The notes under the pieces: model-generated
What the model saw: only the letters and a program-made list of their open reading frames with translations
Told to the model about the DNA's origin: nothing
The model's database searches: none
Shown: one piece after another, positions 1 to 9,305 of the stretch
Layout of the letters: each line of letters begins with the position of its first letter
Position numbering within the stretch: the first letter of the stretch is position 1
From: Thermoleophilaceae bacterium
GTDB lineage: Bacteria > Actinomycetota > Thermoleophilia > Solirubrobacterales > Thermoleophilaceae
Length of the DNA stretch: 45,095 nucleotides
Assembly: GCA_025928345.1 (NCBI GenBank)
Contig: JAICJR010000004.1
Location: forward strand, 1-45,095
Reading direction: 5' to 3'
Position numbers and translations under genes: made by a program

Positions 1-2
1 GC

Positions 3-371
3 CTGATCACGATGAACCACCACCCGCTGCACATCAACGACGTGTACGCGGCGGAGTCGCAGCAGGGACGCAACGTGGTGGTCGGCCCGCTCGTGTACTC
101 GCTCGCGCTCGGCATGTCCATGAGCGATGTGTCCGGCAAGGCCATCGCCAACCTCGCCACCGAGGAGCTCTCCCATCCGGCGCCCGTTTTCCACGGGGAC
201 ACGCTGTTCGTGGAGAGCGAGGTGCTGGACGTGCGACCGTCGCAGTCCAAGCCGGATCGCGGGGTGGTGAAGGTGCGCACGGACGTCTACAACCAGGACG
301 GCGTGCTGGTGGCCACGTTCAAGCGCGCCGTGCTGATTCCCCGCAAGCCGGAGAACGTCCCAACCGACTAG
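3..371 (+). CDS. MaoC-like dehydratase/hydratase domain protein (5' truncated by window edge)
   Basis: Frame open to window start; HPAPVFHGDTLFVESEVLDVRPS...VKVRTDVYNQDG pattern typical of MaoC/hot-dog acyl-CoA hydratases. Confidence 0.75.
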   Translation: MITMNHHPLHINDVYAAESQQGRNVVVGPLVYSLALGMSMSDVSGKAIANLATEELSHPAPVFHGDTLFVESEVLDVRPSQSKPDRGVVKVRTDVYNQDGVLVATFKRAVLIPRKPENVPTD

Positions 372-424
372 CGCGGTCCCCATTCGGTGGTAGGCTCGCG
401 CCCTCTTTCAGACCAGGAGCGCGC

Positions 425-1120
425 GTGAGCGAACAGGCAGGGGTAGGGCGCGAGGAATCTGTATCGGGTGAGCTGGGCGAGCGGGTCCGCGCGCTCGTGG
501 CCGCGGCGGAGAGCATGGCGGACGCCGTCCGCACCGACGCGGACAGCTACGCGGAAACCCGCCGCCGCGAGGCCGACACCGAGGCCGAGCGCCGCCTCCG
601 CGAGGCGAGCGAGCAGGCGGATGCGCTGCTGGCCGAGCGGGTGTCGCGGCTCTCGGAGCTGTCGGATGGGATTTTGGAACGGGCCGAGGCCGTGGCCCGA
701 GCGCTCGGCGATGCTGCGGCTCAGATGAGCTCCGAGCTCGGGCGAGGCGGAGGCCGGAGGCCGGAGGCCGGAGGGCCTGAGGCCCCGGCCGCGGATAGCC
801 CCTCCGACCTCCCGCCTCCTACCTCCGACCCCGAGGACGAACATCCGATGGCGGACGAGGTCCGCCCATTGCGTCCACCGTCCGAAAGCGCGCCCCGGCC
901 GCTGCGGTCGGTCGCCCGTGCCCATGTGCCGCGGAGTCCTGCCGAGACGCGGCTTGAGGATGCTCGGCTTGTTGCTCTTCAAATGGCGGTTGCCGGCAGG
1001 ACGCGGGATGAGGTGGCGTCGCACCTGCGCACGGCGTTCGAGGTGGAGGATCCCAAGCCGATCCTCGACCACGTGTTCGCCGATGGCTTCCCGCCTCCGG
1101 GCCCGCGCGCCGGCGCTTAG
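425..1120 (+). CDS. Coiled-coil protein (DivIVA/ATP-synthase-b-like N-terminal helix), function unknown
   Basis: Ala/Glu/Arg-rich heptad helix in N-terminal 100 aa; low-complexity middle; conserved-looking C-terminus ARLVALQMAVAGRTRDEVASHLRTAF. Confidence 0.6.
   Translation: MSEQAGVGREESVSGELGERVRALVAAAESMADAVRTDADSYAETRRREADTEAERRLREASEQADALLAERVSRLSELSDGILERAEAVARALGDAAAQMSSELGRGGGRRPEAGGPEAPAADSPSDLPPPTSDPEDEHPMADEVRPLRPPSESAPRPLRSVARAHVPRSPAETRLEDARLVALQMAVAGRTRDEVASHLRTAFEVEDPKPILDHVFADGFPPPGPRAGA
747..828. repeat. Inverted heptanucleotide arrays (GGAGGCC)n ... (CCTCCGA)n inside the coiled-coil protein gene
   Basis: GCGGAGG CCGGAGG CCGGAGG CCGGAGG (747-774) and CCTCCGA CCTCCCG CCTCCTA CCTCCGA (801-828). 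Confidence 0.88.
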
Positions 1121-1900
1121 TCAGCGGCGCCGGCCGGGAAGCCTGATTCCGCGCCGACCGCCGCCCGTGCGCGGCGGGTTCGGCAGCGGCTCGCCCTCGA
1201 GGATCGCGGCAGCCGCGTCCGTAACCATCCATTCGGCGTACGCGGGAGCGAGCTCGTCGAACGCCTGCACGCCCGCGCGCAGCGCCGGCGGGCGGAAGTC
1301 ACCGGCCGAGTGCGAATCGCTCGCCAGGTTGTGGGCCAGCCCCTCGCGCACGAGGGCGAAGGCGAGCTTGCGCGAGCGTGACCCGCGCTCGCGGCTGACG
1401 ACGGACGGAAGCGTGATCTGGATCAGCACGCCCCTCCCGGCGAGCTCTCGCAGCCGCTCGGGGTCGCGCTGGAAGGTGGGGTTGCGCTCTGGATGGGCGA
1501 GCAGGACGCGGAAGCCCCGCACACTGAGCCTGAACAGCATGTCCTCGAAGCTGTCCGGCAGCAGCCCGTACGGCGTCTCGACGAGCAAATCGCTGCCGTG
1601 CTGCCCGAGCGACGCGAGCCGCAGCTCGTCGTCGGTCGCCCCCTGAGCCCAGAAGACGTCGACCTCCGCCCCCGGTATGACGAGGACGTCGGGCTCCGGC
1701 GGCACCAGCTCATTCAGCTCCGTGCAGCGCTCTGCGAGCTCGTCCACGTGCACCCGCGGGTGGTCCGAGCGCACGTGGGGCGTGGCGGCCAGGAGCGTGG
1801 TGCCCTGCTGTCCCGCCATCCGCACGAACGCGAGGCTCTCCTCGAGGTCCTCCGGGCCGTCGTCGATTCCCGGCAGCACGTGGGAATGCAGATCGATCAT
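1121..1900 (-). CDS. PHP-domain tyrosine-protein phosphatase (CpsB/YwqE-like)
   Basis: MIDLHSHVLPGIDDGPEDLEESLAFVRMA...TPH...LLAHPERN...SDSHSAGDFRPP motifs of the CpsB/CapC PHP family. Confidence 0.9.
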   Translation of the reverse strand: MIDLHSHVLPGIDDGPEDLEESLAFVRMAGQQGTTLLAATPHVRSDHPRVHVDELAERCTELNELVPPEPDVLVIPGAEVDVFWAQGATDDELRLASLGQHGSDLLVETPYGLLPDSFEDMLFRLSVRGFRVLLAHPERNPTFQRDPERLRELAGRGVLIQITLPSVVSRERGSRSRKLAFALVREGLAHNLASDSHSAGDFRPPALRAGVQAFDELAPAYAEWMVTDAAAAILEGEPLPNPPRTGGGRRGIRLPGRRR

Positions 1901-1944
1901 GCGCGCCCATTCTGCCGGGCGTGGCTAAGCGAAGTCTTTTGTGG

Positions 1945-2370
1945 CTAGGCGGCGCCCGCCGCGCGGCGGATCGGCTCGACCGGCGCGGACTCCGCGGCCC
2001 GCTGAAGAGTCACGTCCCACATCCGCGCGTGGACCACGCGGCAGATGTCCTCGAAGTTCTCGCCAAGCCCCTTCACGACCAGCTCGCCCGCGTCCGTCTG
2101 GAGCTGGATGAAGGGCTTGCGGCGATCCTTCGCAGCGACGAAGGAGACGATCCGCGAGTAGGCGGCCTCGTGGACGTCGTCGGTGCCGTTCAGGACGATC
2201 AGACGGCGGTCAGTGGCGGCCACCAGGCCGCGCGACGAAGGGGCGACGTGGAGCAGCTGCTCGCCTTCCTCGACCTTGGTGGGCAGAATGTCGAGCAGGC
2301 GCCTGGCGCGAATCCTGCTCGGCAGGGACAGCTGCGTCCCCGCCTGGACGGCAAGGGGGTGAAGGGGCAT
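1945..2370 (-). CDS. Small PH-like (YokE-type) domain protein
   Basis: C-terminal part of ORF 1945..3471; ATG at 2370 gives a 141-aa product with ...EEGEQLLHVAPSSRGLVAATDRRLIVLNG... typical of bacterial PH-like domains. Confidence 0.65.
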   Translation of the reverse strand: MPLHPLAVQAGTQLSLPSRIRARRLLDILPTKVEEGEQLLHVAPSSRGLVAATDRRLIVLNGTDDVHEAAYSRIVSFVAAKDRRKPFIQLQTDAGELVVKGLGENFEDICRVVHARMWDVTLQRAAESAPVEPIRRAAGAA

Positions 2371-2459
2371 GTGAGCCAAAGTACCCGACTTCGAGCGTTT
2401 TCGCGTCAGATATTCGTCCAGGCGGACGTAACCTTGCAGCGGGTGCTTCGCAGGGTTCT

Positions 2460-3188
2460 CTACTGGCTCGCGGTGCTGGTGATCGCGCTCGTGCTGGTCG
2501 TGGCGCTCGTGCTGCTGCTCGAACGGCGCGACTCCGGCTCGATCGGAGTGGTGAGCTTCGCGAACACCACGATCCGGTGAGACGCGCTGTAGAGCGGATG
2601 GCAGGCGCTGAGGACCAGCCGCTGATAGCCGACGTTGCGCGTGACCCAGAGGGCCGTGGGCTCGACCACGCGCGCCTCCTGCACGCGGTAGGTGAAGCTC
2701 CCGTACGGCATCTGAAGCACGATCGGGTCGCCTGCGTGAAGCTGGTCGATCGTCTTGAACGGCGCGAGGTAGGTGGTGCGGTGGCCGGCGATCGCCACGG
2801 TGCCGGGCTCGCCGGGCAGCGGGGTGTCCGGATAGTGCCCAGGACCACTGCGCAAGCTCGCCGAGTCCGTGCCCTGCACCATCACGTACGAGCGGCCGAG
2901 CGTGGGCAGGCGGATGCGTCCGAGCGCATGGCCGTCCTGCACGCGCGCCTGCTCGTGGCGGGCGAGCGCGGCGAGCCGGCCGCGGCGCACGCGGGCGAGC
3001 GCGCGCTCGTCCGCGGCGCTGAGCCGGTCGAGCGTCTTGAGCTGGTTCTTCAGCCGCGCCTGATCGCGGTGCGCGACCAGCGCCGACACCGGCTCCTGCC
3101 ACAGCAGCGTGACCACCACGTCGGCGATCAGCAGCGCGCCGGCGACGACCAGCACCGACGCGATGAAACGACCGATCGCGCGCATCAC
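2460..3188 (-). CDS. Class E sortase
   Basis: N-terminal TM helix; GHRTTYLAPF catalytic His, LVLSACHPLYSASHRIVVFA catalytic Cys/Arg region. Confidence 0.85.
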   Translation of the reverse strand: MMRAIGRFIASVLVVAGALLIADVVVTLLWQEPVSALVAHRDQARLKNQLKTLDRLSAADERALARVRRGRLAALARHEQARVQDGHALGRIRLPTLGRSYVMVQGTDSASLRSGPGHYPDTPLPGEPGTVAIAGHRTTYLAPFKTIDQLHAGDPIVLQMPYGSFTYRVQEARVVEPTALWVTRNVGYQRLVLSACHPLYSASHRIVVFAKLTTPIEPESRRSSSSTSATTSTSAITSTASQ

Positions 3189-3212
3189 GCCGAGTGTATG
3201 TCTGGATGGCGA

Positions 3213-5069
3213 CTAGGCCTGGTCGAGGCGCTGCTCGAGGTCGCGCATCTGCTCGGAGATTCCCTCCGGCAGGCGATCGCCGAACTGCGCGAAGTGCTGC
3301 TTCATCTGCGGCAGCTGATCGCGCAGAGCCTCGGGATCGACGTTCAGCAGCTCCCGCATGTCGTCCTTGCTCACGTCGAGAGCCTCGATGTCGATCTCGC
3401 CCTCGGCGGGCACCAGCCCGAGGAGCGAATCGTCGGCGGCGGCCTCCTCGTCGCAGCGGCGGAATATCCACGCGAGCACGTGGATGTTGTCGCCGAAACC
3501 CGGCCAGATGAACTTGCCGTCGTCGTCCTTACGGAACCAGTTGACGTAGAAGAGGCGCGGGAGCTTTGCGCCCTCGCGCTCCTTCAGGCTCAGCCAGTAG
3601 CCGAAGTAGTCGGCCATGTTGTAGCCGCAGAACGGGAGCATCGCGAACGGGTCGAACCGCAGCTCGCCGACGTTGCCGGCCGCCGCGGCGGTCTTCTCGG
3701 AAGACATGCTCGAGCCGAGGAACACGCCGTGATCCCAGTCGCGCGCCTCGGTCACGAGCGGCACCACTTTGGAGCGGCGGCCGCCGAACATGATCGCCTC
3801 GATCGGCACGCCCGCCGGGTCGTCCCACTCGGCGGCGATCGACGGCGTCTGCACCGCCGCCACGGTGAAGCGGGCGTTGGGATGCGCGGCAGGGGTCTCG
3901 CTGTCCGGCGTCCACTCGTTGCCGCGCCAGTCGATCGCGTGCGCGGGCGGCTCCTTGGTGAGGCCCTCCCACCACACGTCGCCCTCGTCGGTGAGCGCGC
4001 AGTTGGTGAAGATCGTGTTCTTCTCGAGCATCTTCACCGCGTTGGGGTTGGTGTTCGCACCGGTGCCCGGCGCGACGCCGAAGAAGCCGGCCTCGGGGTT
4101 GACCGCGTACAGGCGGCCGTCCTCGCCCCAGCGCATCCAGGCGATGTCGTCGCCCACGGTCTCGACCTTCCAGCCGCGCAGCTTCGGCACCATCATCGAG
4201 AGGTTGGTCTTGCCGCACGCGGATGGGAACGCGCCGGCGATGTACTTCGTCTCGCCGTCGGGCGAGGTGAGCTTGAGGATCAGCATGTGCTCGGCGAGCC
4301 AGCCCTCGTCGCGCGCCATCACCGACGCGATGCGGAGCGCCAGGCACTTCTTTCCGAGCAGAGCATTGCCGCCGTAGCCCGAGCCGAACGACCAGATCTC
4401 GCGCGTCTTCGTGAAGTGCACGATGTACTTGTTGTCCGCGTTGCAGGGCCACGGCACATCCTCGGCGCCCTCCTCGAGCGGAGCGCCGACCGAGTGGAGA
4501 CACGGGACGAAGGCACCGTTGTCGCCCAGCGCCGCGAGCGCCTGGGCGCCCATGCGAGCCATCAGCCGCATACTCACGGCCACGTAGGCCGAGTCGGTGC
4601 ACTGGACGCCGATCTGCGCCACGGGCGCGCCGATCGGGCCCATCGAGAACGGGACCACGTACATCGTGCGCCCGCGCATGCAGCCCCGGAACAGGTCGGT
4701 GAGAAGCTCGCGCATCTCGTCCGGGTCGCGCCAGTTGTTGTTCGGGCCGGCCTCGTCCTCGGTGGGCGCGCAGATGAAGGTGCGGTCCTCCACACGCGCG
4801 ACATCGTCCGGATCCGAGCGTGCCAGGTACGAGTTCGGCCTCAGTTCCTCGTTCAGGCGCGTGAACGTGCCCGCTTCGACGAGCTGCTGGCAAAGCTGGT
4901 CGTACTCCTCCTCGGAGCCGTCACACCAGTGCACGTCGGCAGGCTCAGTGAGGGCTACCACCTCCTGCACCCAGTCGAGAAGTTGCTTGTTCTTCGTGGG
5001 GGCGGTAGCGGTATCTGGCACGGTCGGTTCTACTCCTTCGAGGTTGCTGTTGACTGGAGAGTCAACCAT
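3213..5069 (-). CDS. pckG: Phosphoenolpyruvate carboxykinase (GTP)
   Basis: [16 protein letters not shown]-loop motif, full-length GTP-PEPCK pattern; ATG at 5069 (MVDSPVNS) preferred over the upstream start at 5111. Confidence 0.95.
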   Translation of the reverse strand: MVDSPVNSNLEGVEPTVPDTATAPTKNKQLLDWVQEVVALTEPADVHWCDGSEEEYDQLCQQLVEAGTFTRLNEELRPNSYLARSDPDDVARVEDRTFICAPTEDEAGPNNNWRDPDEMRELLTDLFRGCMRGRTMYVVPFSMGPIGAPVAQIGVQCTDSAYVAVSMRLMARMGAQALAALGDNGAFVPCLHSVGAPLEEGAEDVPWPCNADNKYIVHFTKTREIWSFGSGYGGNALLGKKCLALRIASVMARDEGWLAEHMLILKLTSPDGETKYIAGAFPSACGKTNLSMMVPKLRGWKVETVGDDIAWMRWGEDGRLYAVNPEAGFFGVAPGTGANTNPNAVKMLEKNTIFTNCALTDEGDVWWEGLTKEPPAHAIDWRGNEWTPDSETPAAHPNARFTVAAVQTPSIAAEWDDPAGVPIEAIMFGGRRSKVVPLVTEARDWDHGVFLGSSMSSEKTAAAAGNVGELRFDPFAMLPFCGYNMADYFGYWLSLKEREGAKLPRLFYVNWFRKDDDGKFIWPGFGDNIHVLAWIFRRCDEEAAADDSLLGLVPAEGEIDIEALDVSKDDMRELLNVDPEALRDQLPQMKQHFAQFGDRLPEGISEQMRDLEQRLDQA

Positions 5070-5166
5070 GAATAGGCGGATGGATGCTCCGCTCGCGAAC
5101 AGACGCCTCACACAAATCCTAGGTTGCCCGGCTCACATTCAGCGCATGCGTAGCGTTTCGTAGACA

Positions 5167-5631
5167 GTGAGCTTGCCTCCGTTCCAAGCCTTTCTTGACG
5201 CTCAGCGGGAGACGGTCTTCCGCTATCTGGTTGCCATGATCGGCCCGGACGATGCGGAGGATGTCTTCCAGGAGACCTTCATCTCGGCGATGCGGGCCTA
5301 TCCGCGGCTGAAGCCCGATTCGAACCTGCGTGCGTGGGCGCTGACGATCGCGAACCGCAAGGCAATAGACGCGATCCGGGCGCGCAAACGGCGGGCCCTG
5401 CCGGTGGAAGACGTGCCGGAGGTTGCCGTGAACGACGGCCATCCGGTCGAGCAGGGGGACGTGTGGACCGCCGCGCGCGACCTGCCCCCTTCGCAGCGGG
5501 AGGCGCTGCTCTACCGCTTCGCGGCGGATTTGCCATACAGCGACGTGGCCGCGGTGCTCGGTACGAGCGAGGAGGCGGCACGCCAGCGGGTGAGCGAGGG
5601 GATTCGACATTTGAGAAAGGCGATGGCATGA
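5167..5631 (+). CDS. ECF-type RNA polymerase sigma-70 factor
   Basis: DDAEDVFQETFISAMRAYPRL (region 2), ALPPSQREALLYRFAADLPYSDVAAVLGTSEEAARQRVSEG (region 4) patterns; GTG start. Confidence 0.9.
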   Translation: MSLPPFQAFLDAQRETVFRYLVAMIGPDDAEDVFQETFISAMRAYPRLKPDSNLRAWALTIANRKAIDAIRARKRRALPVEDVPEVAVNDGHPVEQGDVWTAARDLPPSQREALLYRFAADLPYSDVAAVLGTSEEAARQRVSEGIRHLRKAMA

Positions 5632-6230
5632 CCAACATCGAGAAGGATCTGGCGCTGCGTCTGCCGCCTGACGCCTCGCGTGTGCTGGCGGAGCGCTTCG
5701 CGGCGCGCGCAGAGGACGAGGGACTCGTCGATATCGCCTACACCGTGGAGGACTCGCCTGTGGGCCCGCTGCTGCTGGCGGCCACGAAGCGGGGGCTCGT
5801 GGAGCTCGGCTTCGAGGGGCAGAAGGAGCTCGACTTCTACCTCGAGCGCCTCAGCCGGGGCGTCTCCCCGCGGATCCTGGAGGCGCCGGCGCGGCTCGAT
5901 CCCGTGCGGCGCGAGCTCGACGAATACTTCGAGGGGCGGCGGACACGGTTCGACGTGCCGCTCGATTGGAGCCTGTCGAAGGGCTTCACCCAGCGCATCC
6001 TGAGGGCCACCGCGAAGGTGCCTTACGGCGAGGTGAGCACGTACCGGCAGATGGCCGCGAAGGCCGGCAACGAGCGCGCCGTGCGCGCGGCGGGCAATGC
6101 GCTCGGCGCGAACCCGATTCCGATCGTGGTGCCCTGCCACCGGATCCTCCGCACCGGCGGGTCGCTCGGCGGCTACGGTGGCGGGCCGGAGCGCAAGGAG
6201 TTCCTGCTCAGGCTGGAGGGCGCGCTCTAG
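5628..6230 (+). CDS. Methylated-DNA--protein-cysteine methyltransferase (Ogt-like) with N-terminal extension
   Basis: Active site IVVPCHRIL, RAVRAAGNALGANP; ATG at 5628 overlaps the sigma factor stop by 4 nt. Confidence 0.93.
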   Translation: MTNIEKDLALRLPPDASRVLAERFAARAEDEGLVDIAYTVEDSPVGPLLLAATKRGLVELGFEGQKELDFYLERLSRGVSPRILEAPARLDPVRRELDEYFEGRRTRFDVPLDWSLSKGFTQRILRATAKVPYGEVSTYRQMAAKAGNERAVRAAGNALGANPIPIVVPCHRILRTGGSLGGYGGGPERKEFLLRLEGAL

Positions 6231-6234
6231 TGCG

Positions 6235-6843
6235 CTAGTGCTGGCCGTCTGAGCCGGTGGCCGCGGCGGGTGGCCGCGACTCCTCGGCGAGCGACGTGAT
6301 CGCGAGGTCGCCGCGGGCGGCGTCTTCCAGCACCTCTGCGGCCTCCTCGGCCGAGCGCGCGTACAGCTCGACGAGCATGTGGATCACGATCTGGTCGCCC
6401 TCGTGCTTGTGAAAGCGCACGTGGGTGAAGAACTCGCGCGTGCCGTGGTCGCCGAAGGCGCCGAAGGCGAGCGAGTCGGCGGCGTCAGGCCCCGAGCAGC
6501 TCTCCACCTGCTCGCCGTCCACCGTCACCGTGCAGGAGGCCACCCAGGGCGTGCCGGCAACCATTCGCTCCCAGCGATCCTCAACGGCCTCGATCTTGCT
6601 GATCCGGCGGCCGTTCTCCTCATAGAAGGTGAGATTGAGGTGCGGCTGGTCGTGGAGGCAGTCGAGGCACTGGACGACGGCCTCCTGCACCTCCTCGACC
6701 GGGTCCACCGCCTCGGCGGTCTCCGGGTCGACCTTCAGCACGCCCTCGTAATGAACCTGAACCTCGAGGTTCTGAGACCAGCAGCGGTAGCACCGAAGCC
6801 AGCTCGAAGCCGTGCCTATCGAGTCCCTGGCTGAACCTTCCAT
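6235..6843 (-). CDS. Hypothetical protein with CxxC pairs (putative zinc ribbon)
   Basis: LRCYRCWSQ...VVQCLDCLHD two CxxC motifs; high-quality ORF between two annotated genes. Confidence 0.6.
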   Translation of the reverse strand: MEGSARDSIGTASSWLRCYRCWSQNLEVQVHYEGVLKVDPETAEAVDPVEEVQEAVVQCLDCLHDQPHLNLTFYEENGRRISKIEAVEDRWERMVAGTPWVASCTVTVDGEQVESCSGPDAADSLAFGAFGDHGTREFFTHVRFHKHEGDQIVIHMLVELYARSAEEAAEVLEDAARGDLAITSLAEESRPPAAATGSDGQH

Positions 6844-6919
6844 TCGCTCATTATGCTCCGTGGTCTGGGCGAGCGACCATCGCGGCCGCTGTTTTGCCTG
6901 CAGATGGGCGCTTACCCGG

Positions 6920-7921
6920 TCAGCGCAAATGCACGCTGAGGCCGGCGAGGGCCTTCAGGGTCACGTCGAAGTCGGTGCGCGGAACGCCGCCGAGGCAAGG
7001 CGACGTGGTGCCCGCCTCCAGGTAGCGGTGGACCGCCGCCTCGGCCTCCGTGGCGTTGCCCACAGCGGCCAGCTGCTCGAGGAAGCGGTTTGAGATCGCG
7101 GCGGCCGCGGCTTCGGTGTCGCCGCGCTTCATCGCCTCGTCGAAGGCGCCGATTTCGTCGCCATAGCCGGAGCGCTCGATCATCGCCCGGTAGAAGGGGA
7201 GAGAGAAGTAGGGGATGAGGTCGCTACGCAGAGACGCCCGGGCCGTGTCCGGGTCCTCGGTGACCGCCGCGGGGACGGCCGCGACGATGTCGAAGCCGTC
7301 GAGCGTCTTGCCTGCGCGCTCGCGCCCCTTTGTCACCTCGGGAACAACGACGTCTCGGATGTAGTCCGGGTTGCAGAGCCAGAGCATCACGCCGTCGCCG
7401 ATCTGGCCGGCCAGGCGCAGCATCGCGGGGGAGAGGGCGGCGACGTACACCGGCAGGTCGGGCCGCGGCTCGTAGCCCATGAACCGGAAGCGGGTGGGGA
7501 ACTTCTCTCCCGGCGGCGGGTCCTCGCCGCGGAACATCGCCCGGATGGCGTTCACGTACTCGCGCATCTCCGCCACCGGCTTGCCGATCGTGGAGCCGAA
7601 CCAGTTCTCGACCGTCACCTGGTGCGCCACGCCGAGGCCCAGCACCATCCGGCCGCCGGAGAGCTCGTCGATGGTCGCCGCCGCCTGTGCGGTGGCCACC
7701 GGCGTCCGCGAGTAGATGGGGAGCACGCCGGTGCCGAGCTTGATTTTTTCGGTGCGGCTCGCGTACGCGGCGAGCACGGTGAGGGAGTCGCGTGCCGCGA
7801 TGTGGGTGGTGTAGACGGACTCGTAGCCGAGGCTCTCGGCGCGCTCGACCCGCTGAAGCGCGGTCTCGAGCGAGCGGCCGGCGGAGATGAAGGTCCCTAC
7901 GCCCACGGGGTGTGGCAGCAT
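6920..7921 (-). CDS. LLM class F420-dependent oxidoreductase (luciferase-like)
   Basis: GYESVYTTHIAARDSLTVLAAYASRTEKIKLGTGVLPIYSRTPVATAQAAATIDELSGGRMVLGLGVAH: canonical LLM family pattern. Confidence 0.93.
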   Translation of the reverse strand: MLPHPVGVGTFISAGRSLETALQRVERAESLGYESVYTTHIAARDSLTVLAAYASRTEKIKLGTGVLPIYSRTPVATAQAAATIDELSGGRMVLGLGVAHQVTVENWFGSTIGKPVAEMREYVNAIRAMFRGEDPPPGEKFPTRFRFMGYEPRPDLPVYVAALSPAMLRLAGQIGDGVMLWLCNPDYIRDVVVPEVTKGRERAGKTLDGFDIVAAVPAAVTEDPDTARASLRSDLIPYFSLPFYRAMIERSGYGDEIGAFDEAMKRGDTEAAAAAISNRFLEQLAAVGNATEAEAAVHRYLEAGTTSPCLGGVPRTDFDVTLKALAGLSVHLR

Positions 7922-7945
7922 AGCCCCGGTGGCACGGAGAGGCCA

Positions 7946-8506
7946 TTGATAGGCGCTGTGCTCGCCGGGGGACGGGGCTCACGCCTCGGTCAGGCGAGCA
8001 AGCCGGCGGCGGTGCTGGCCGGGCGGCCGCTCCTCTCGTATCCCGTGGCGGCTCTTGCGGCTGTGTGCGATCGGGTGGCCGTTGTGTGCAAGCGCGGCAC
8101 GAAGCTCCCTGAGCTCGACGGGGTCGAGCGCTGGGACGAGCCGGACGAGCCGCAGCACCCGCTCGCGGGGATCGTGTTCGCTTTGTCTGAGGCGGGCGGC
8201 GCGCCGGTGCTCGTGTGCGCGGCCGACATGCCGTTCGTCACCGCCGACGCCTGCCGCTCGCTTTTGGCGACGCCCCCGAAGGGCCTCGCCGTGGTGGCCG
8301 CCGCTGACGGCGTGCTGCAGCCGACGTTCGGGCTCTACGCGGGGAGTGCCTTGGAGACGCTCCGTGCGGCGCCGATGAACGGCCGGCTCACGGACGCGGT
8401 GGAGGCGTTGGAGCCAACCCGCGTGGCGTTCCCGTTGCGGTTGGTGCGGAGCGTGAACACGCCCGAGGAGTTGGCGGAGGCGGAGAAGCTGCTGGCGGCG
8501 GCCTAG
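7946..8506 (+). CDS. Molybdenum cofactor guanylyltransferase-like nucleotidyltransferase (MobA family)
   Basis: LIGAVLAGGRGSRLGQASKPAAVLAGRPLL...VLVCAADMPFV; TTG start at 7946 in frame with ORF 7622..8506. Confidence 0.85.
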   Translation: MIGAVLAGGRGSRLGQASKPAAVLAGRPLLSYPVAALAAVCDRVAVVCKRGTKLPELDGVERWDEPDEPQHPLAGIVFALSEAGGAPVLVCAADMPFVTADACRSLLATPPKGLAVVAAADGVLQPTFGLYAGSALETLRAAPMNGRLTDAVEALEPTRVAFPLRLVRSVNTPEELAEAEKLLAAA

Positions 8507-8514
8507 TCCGTAGC

Positions 8515-8792
8515 GCTTACGGCAGCGATGAGGGCGGCTCGGATCCAGGTGTCATCCCCGCCGCTTACTGCAGCAATGACGGCGCCTCGGAGCCGGGTGT
8601 CATCCCAAAGTGCACCTATAGCGCACCAATTGGAGACACCTGGCGGGAGAGGAGTCGTTTTAGCGCGATGGGGCCCATTCGGAGGAGCTGGCCCTGACCC
8701 ACCGCGCTGACGGCAGCAATGAGGGCGGCTCGGATCCAGGTGTCATCCCAAAGTGCACCTATAGCGTGCAGATCGGGTGACACCCGGTGTCT
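8515..8792. repeat. Degenerate intergenic repeat, three copies
   Basis: GGCAGC(A/G)ATGAGGGCGGCTCGGATCCAGGTGTCATCCC at ~8521 and ~8712, diverged copy ~8570; GGTGTCATCCCAAAGTGCACCTATAGCG occurs twice identically; ends in GTGACACCCGGTGTC palindrome. Confidence 0.8.
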
Positions 8793-8822
8793 TGTCCTCC
8801 GCCGGGCGCCCCTCGCCCGCCC

Positions 8823-9188
8823 CTAGGGCTGCTGGTCCGGTGGCACCAACGCCTCGGCGTCGGTGACCATCAGGTTGTAGCCGTCAGGGTCGTCGATGCT
8901 GAACTCGCGGCGGGGAGGGCCGGGGTCGATCGGGCCTGGCTCGAGGCCGGCCCCTGTGAGTCGGTCGTGCAGGTCGTCGAGGTCGTGCACGTACAGATAG
9001 AAGAGCGCGAACTGCTGCTTCGCCGGGACCGGCTCCTCAGTCTCGGCGAGCATGAGCCGGGCCTGGTTGCGTTCCAGCCAGCACCAGATTCGTCGCCCAT
9101 GGAGCTCGTAGGTGTTTCGCACCTCGAAGCCGAACCGCTCGTAGAACTCGGTCGACTTGACGACGTCCTGAACGTGCACGAAGGGCAC
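8823..9188 (-). CDS. VOC family (glyoxalase/bleomycin resistance-like) protein
   Basis: MPFVHVQDVVKSTEFYERFGFEV...DDPDGYNLMVTDAE: VOC half-site pattern; start could lie upstream. Confidence 0.8.
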   Translation of the reverse strand: MPFVHVQDVVKSTEFYERFGFEVRNTYELHGRRIWCWLERNQARLMLAETEEPVPAKQQFALFYLYVHDLDDLHDRLTGAGLEPGPIDPGPPRREFSIDDPDGYNLMVTDAEALVPPDQQP

Positions 9189-9238
9189 GAGGCCCTCGAT
9201 GTGCGCGCCGCCGTCGCTCGCGGCGCAGCCGTATCCCG

Positions 9239-9284
9239 GAAAAAATGAAGCGGACCGCGGGGGAGGACTACCCGCGGTCCGCTT
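9239..9284 (-). terminator. Intrinsic terminator downstream of fliC
   Basis: Perfect 14-bp stem AAGCGGACCGCGGG / CCCGCGGTCCGCTT (9248-9261 / 9271-9284); on the minus strand followed by CATTTTTTCC. Confidence 0.9.
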
Positions 9285-9305
9285 CTGGATCTGTCGCTTG
9301 GCTTA

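Noticed and set aside
1945-3471. Single 508-aa minus-strand ORF covering PH-like and sortase region
   Set aside because: Only the C-terminal 141 aa (from ATG 2370) looks like a real protein; the rest is the out-of-frame shadow of sortase and PEPCK.
2577-5075. 832-aa plus-strand ORF opposite PEPCK and sortase
   Set aside because: Antisense shadow of two strongly recognisable minus-strand genes; low-complexity composition.
5334-5627. In-frame N-terminal extension of Ogt back to 5334
   Set aside because: The region is the out-of-frame overlap with the ECF sigma factor, Arg/Gly-rich; the ATG at 5628 with stop/start overlap is more plausible.
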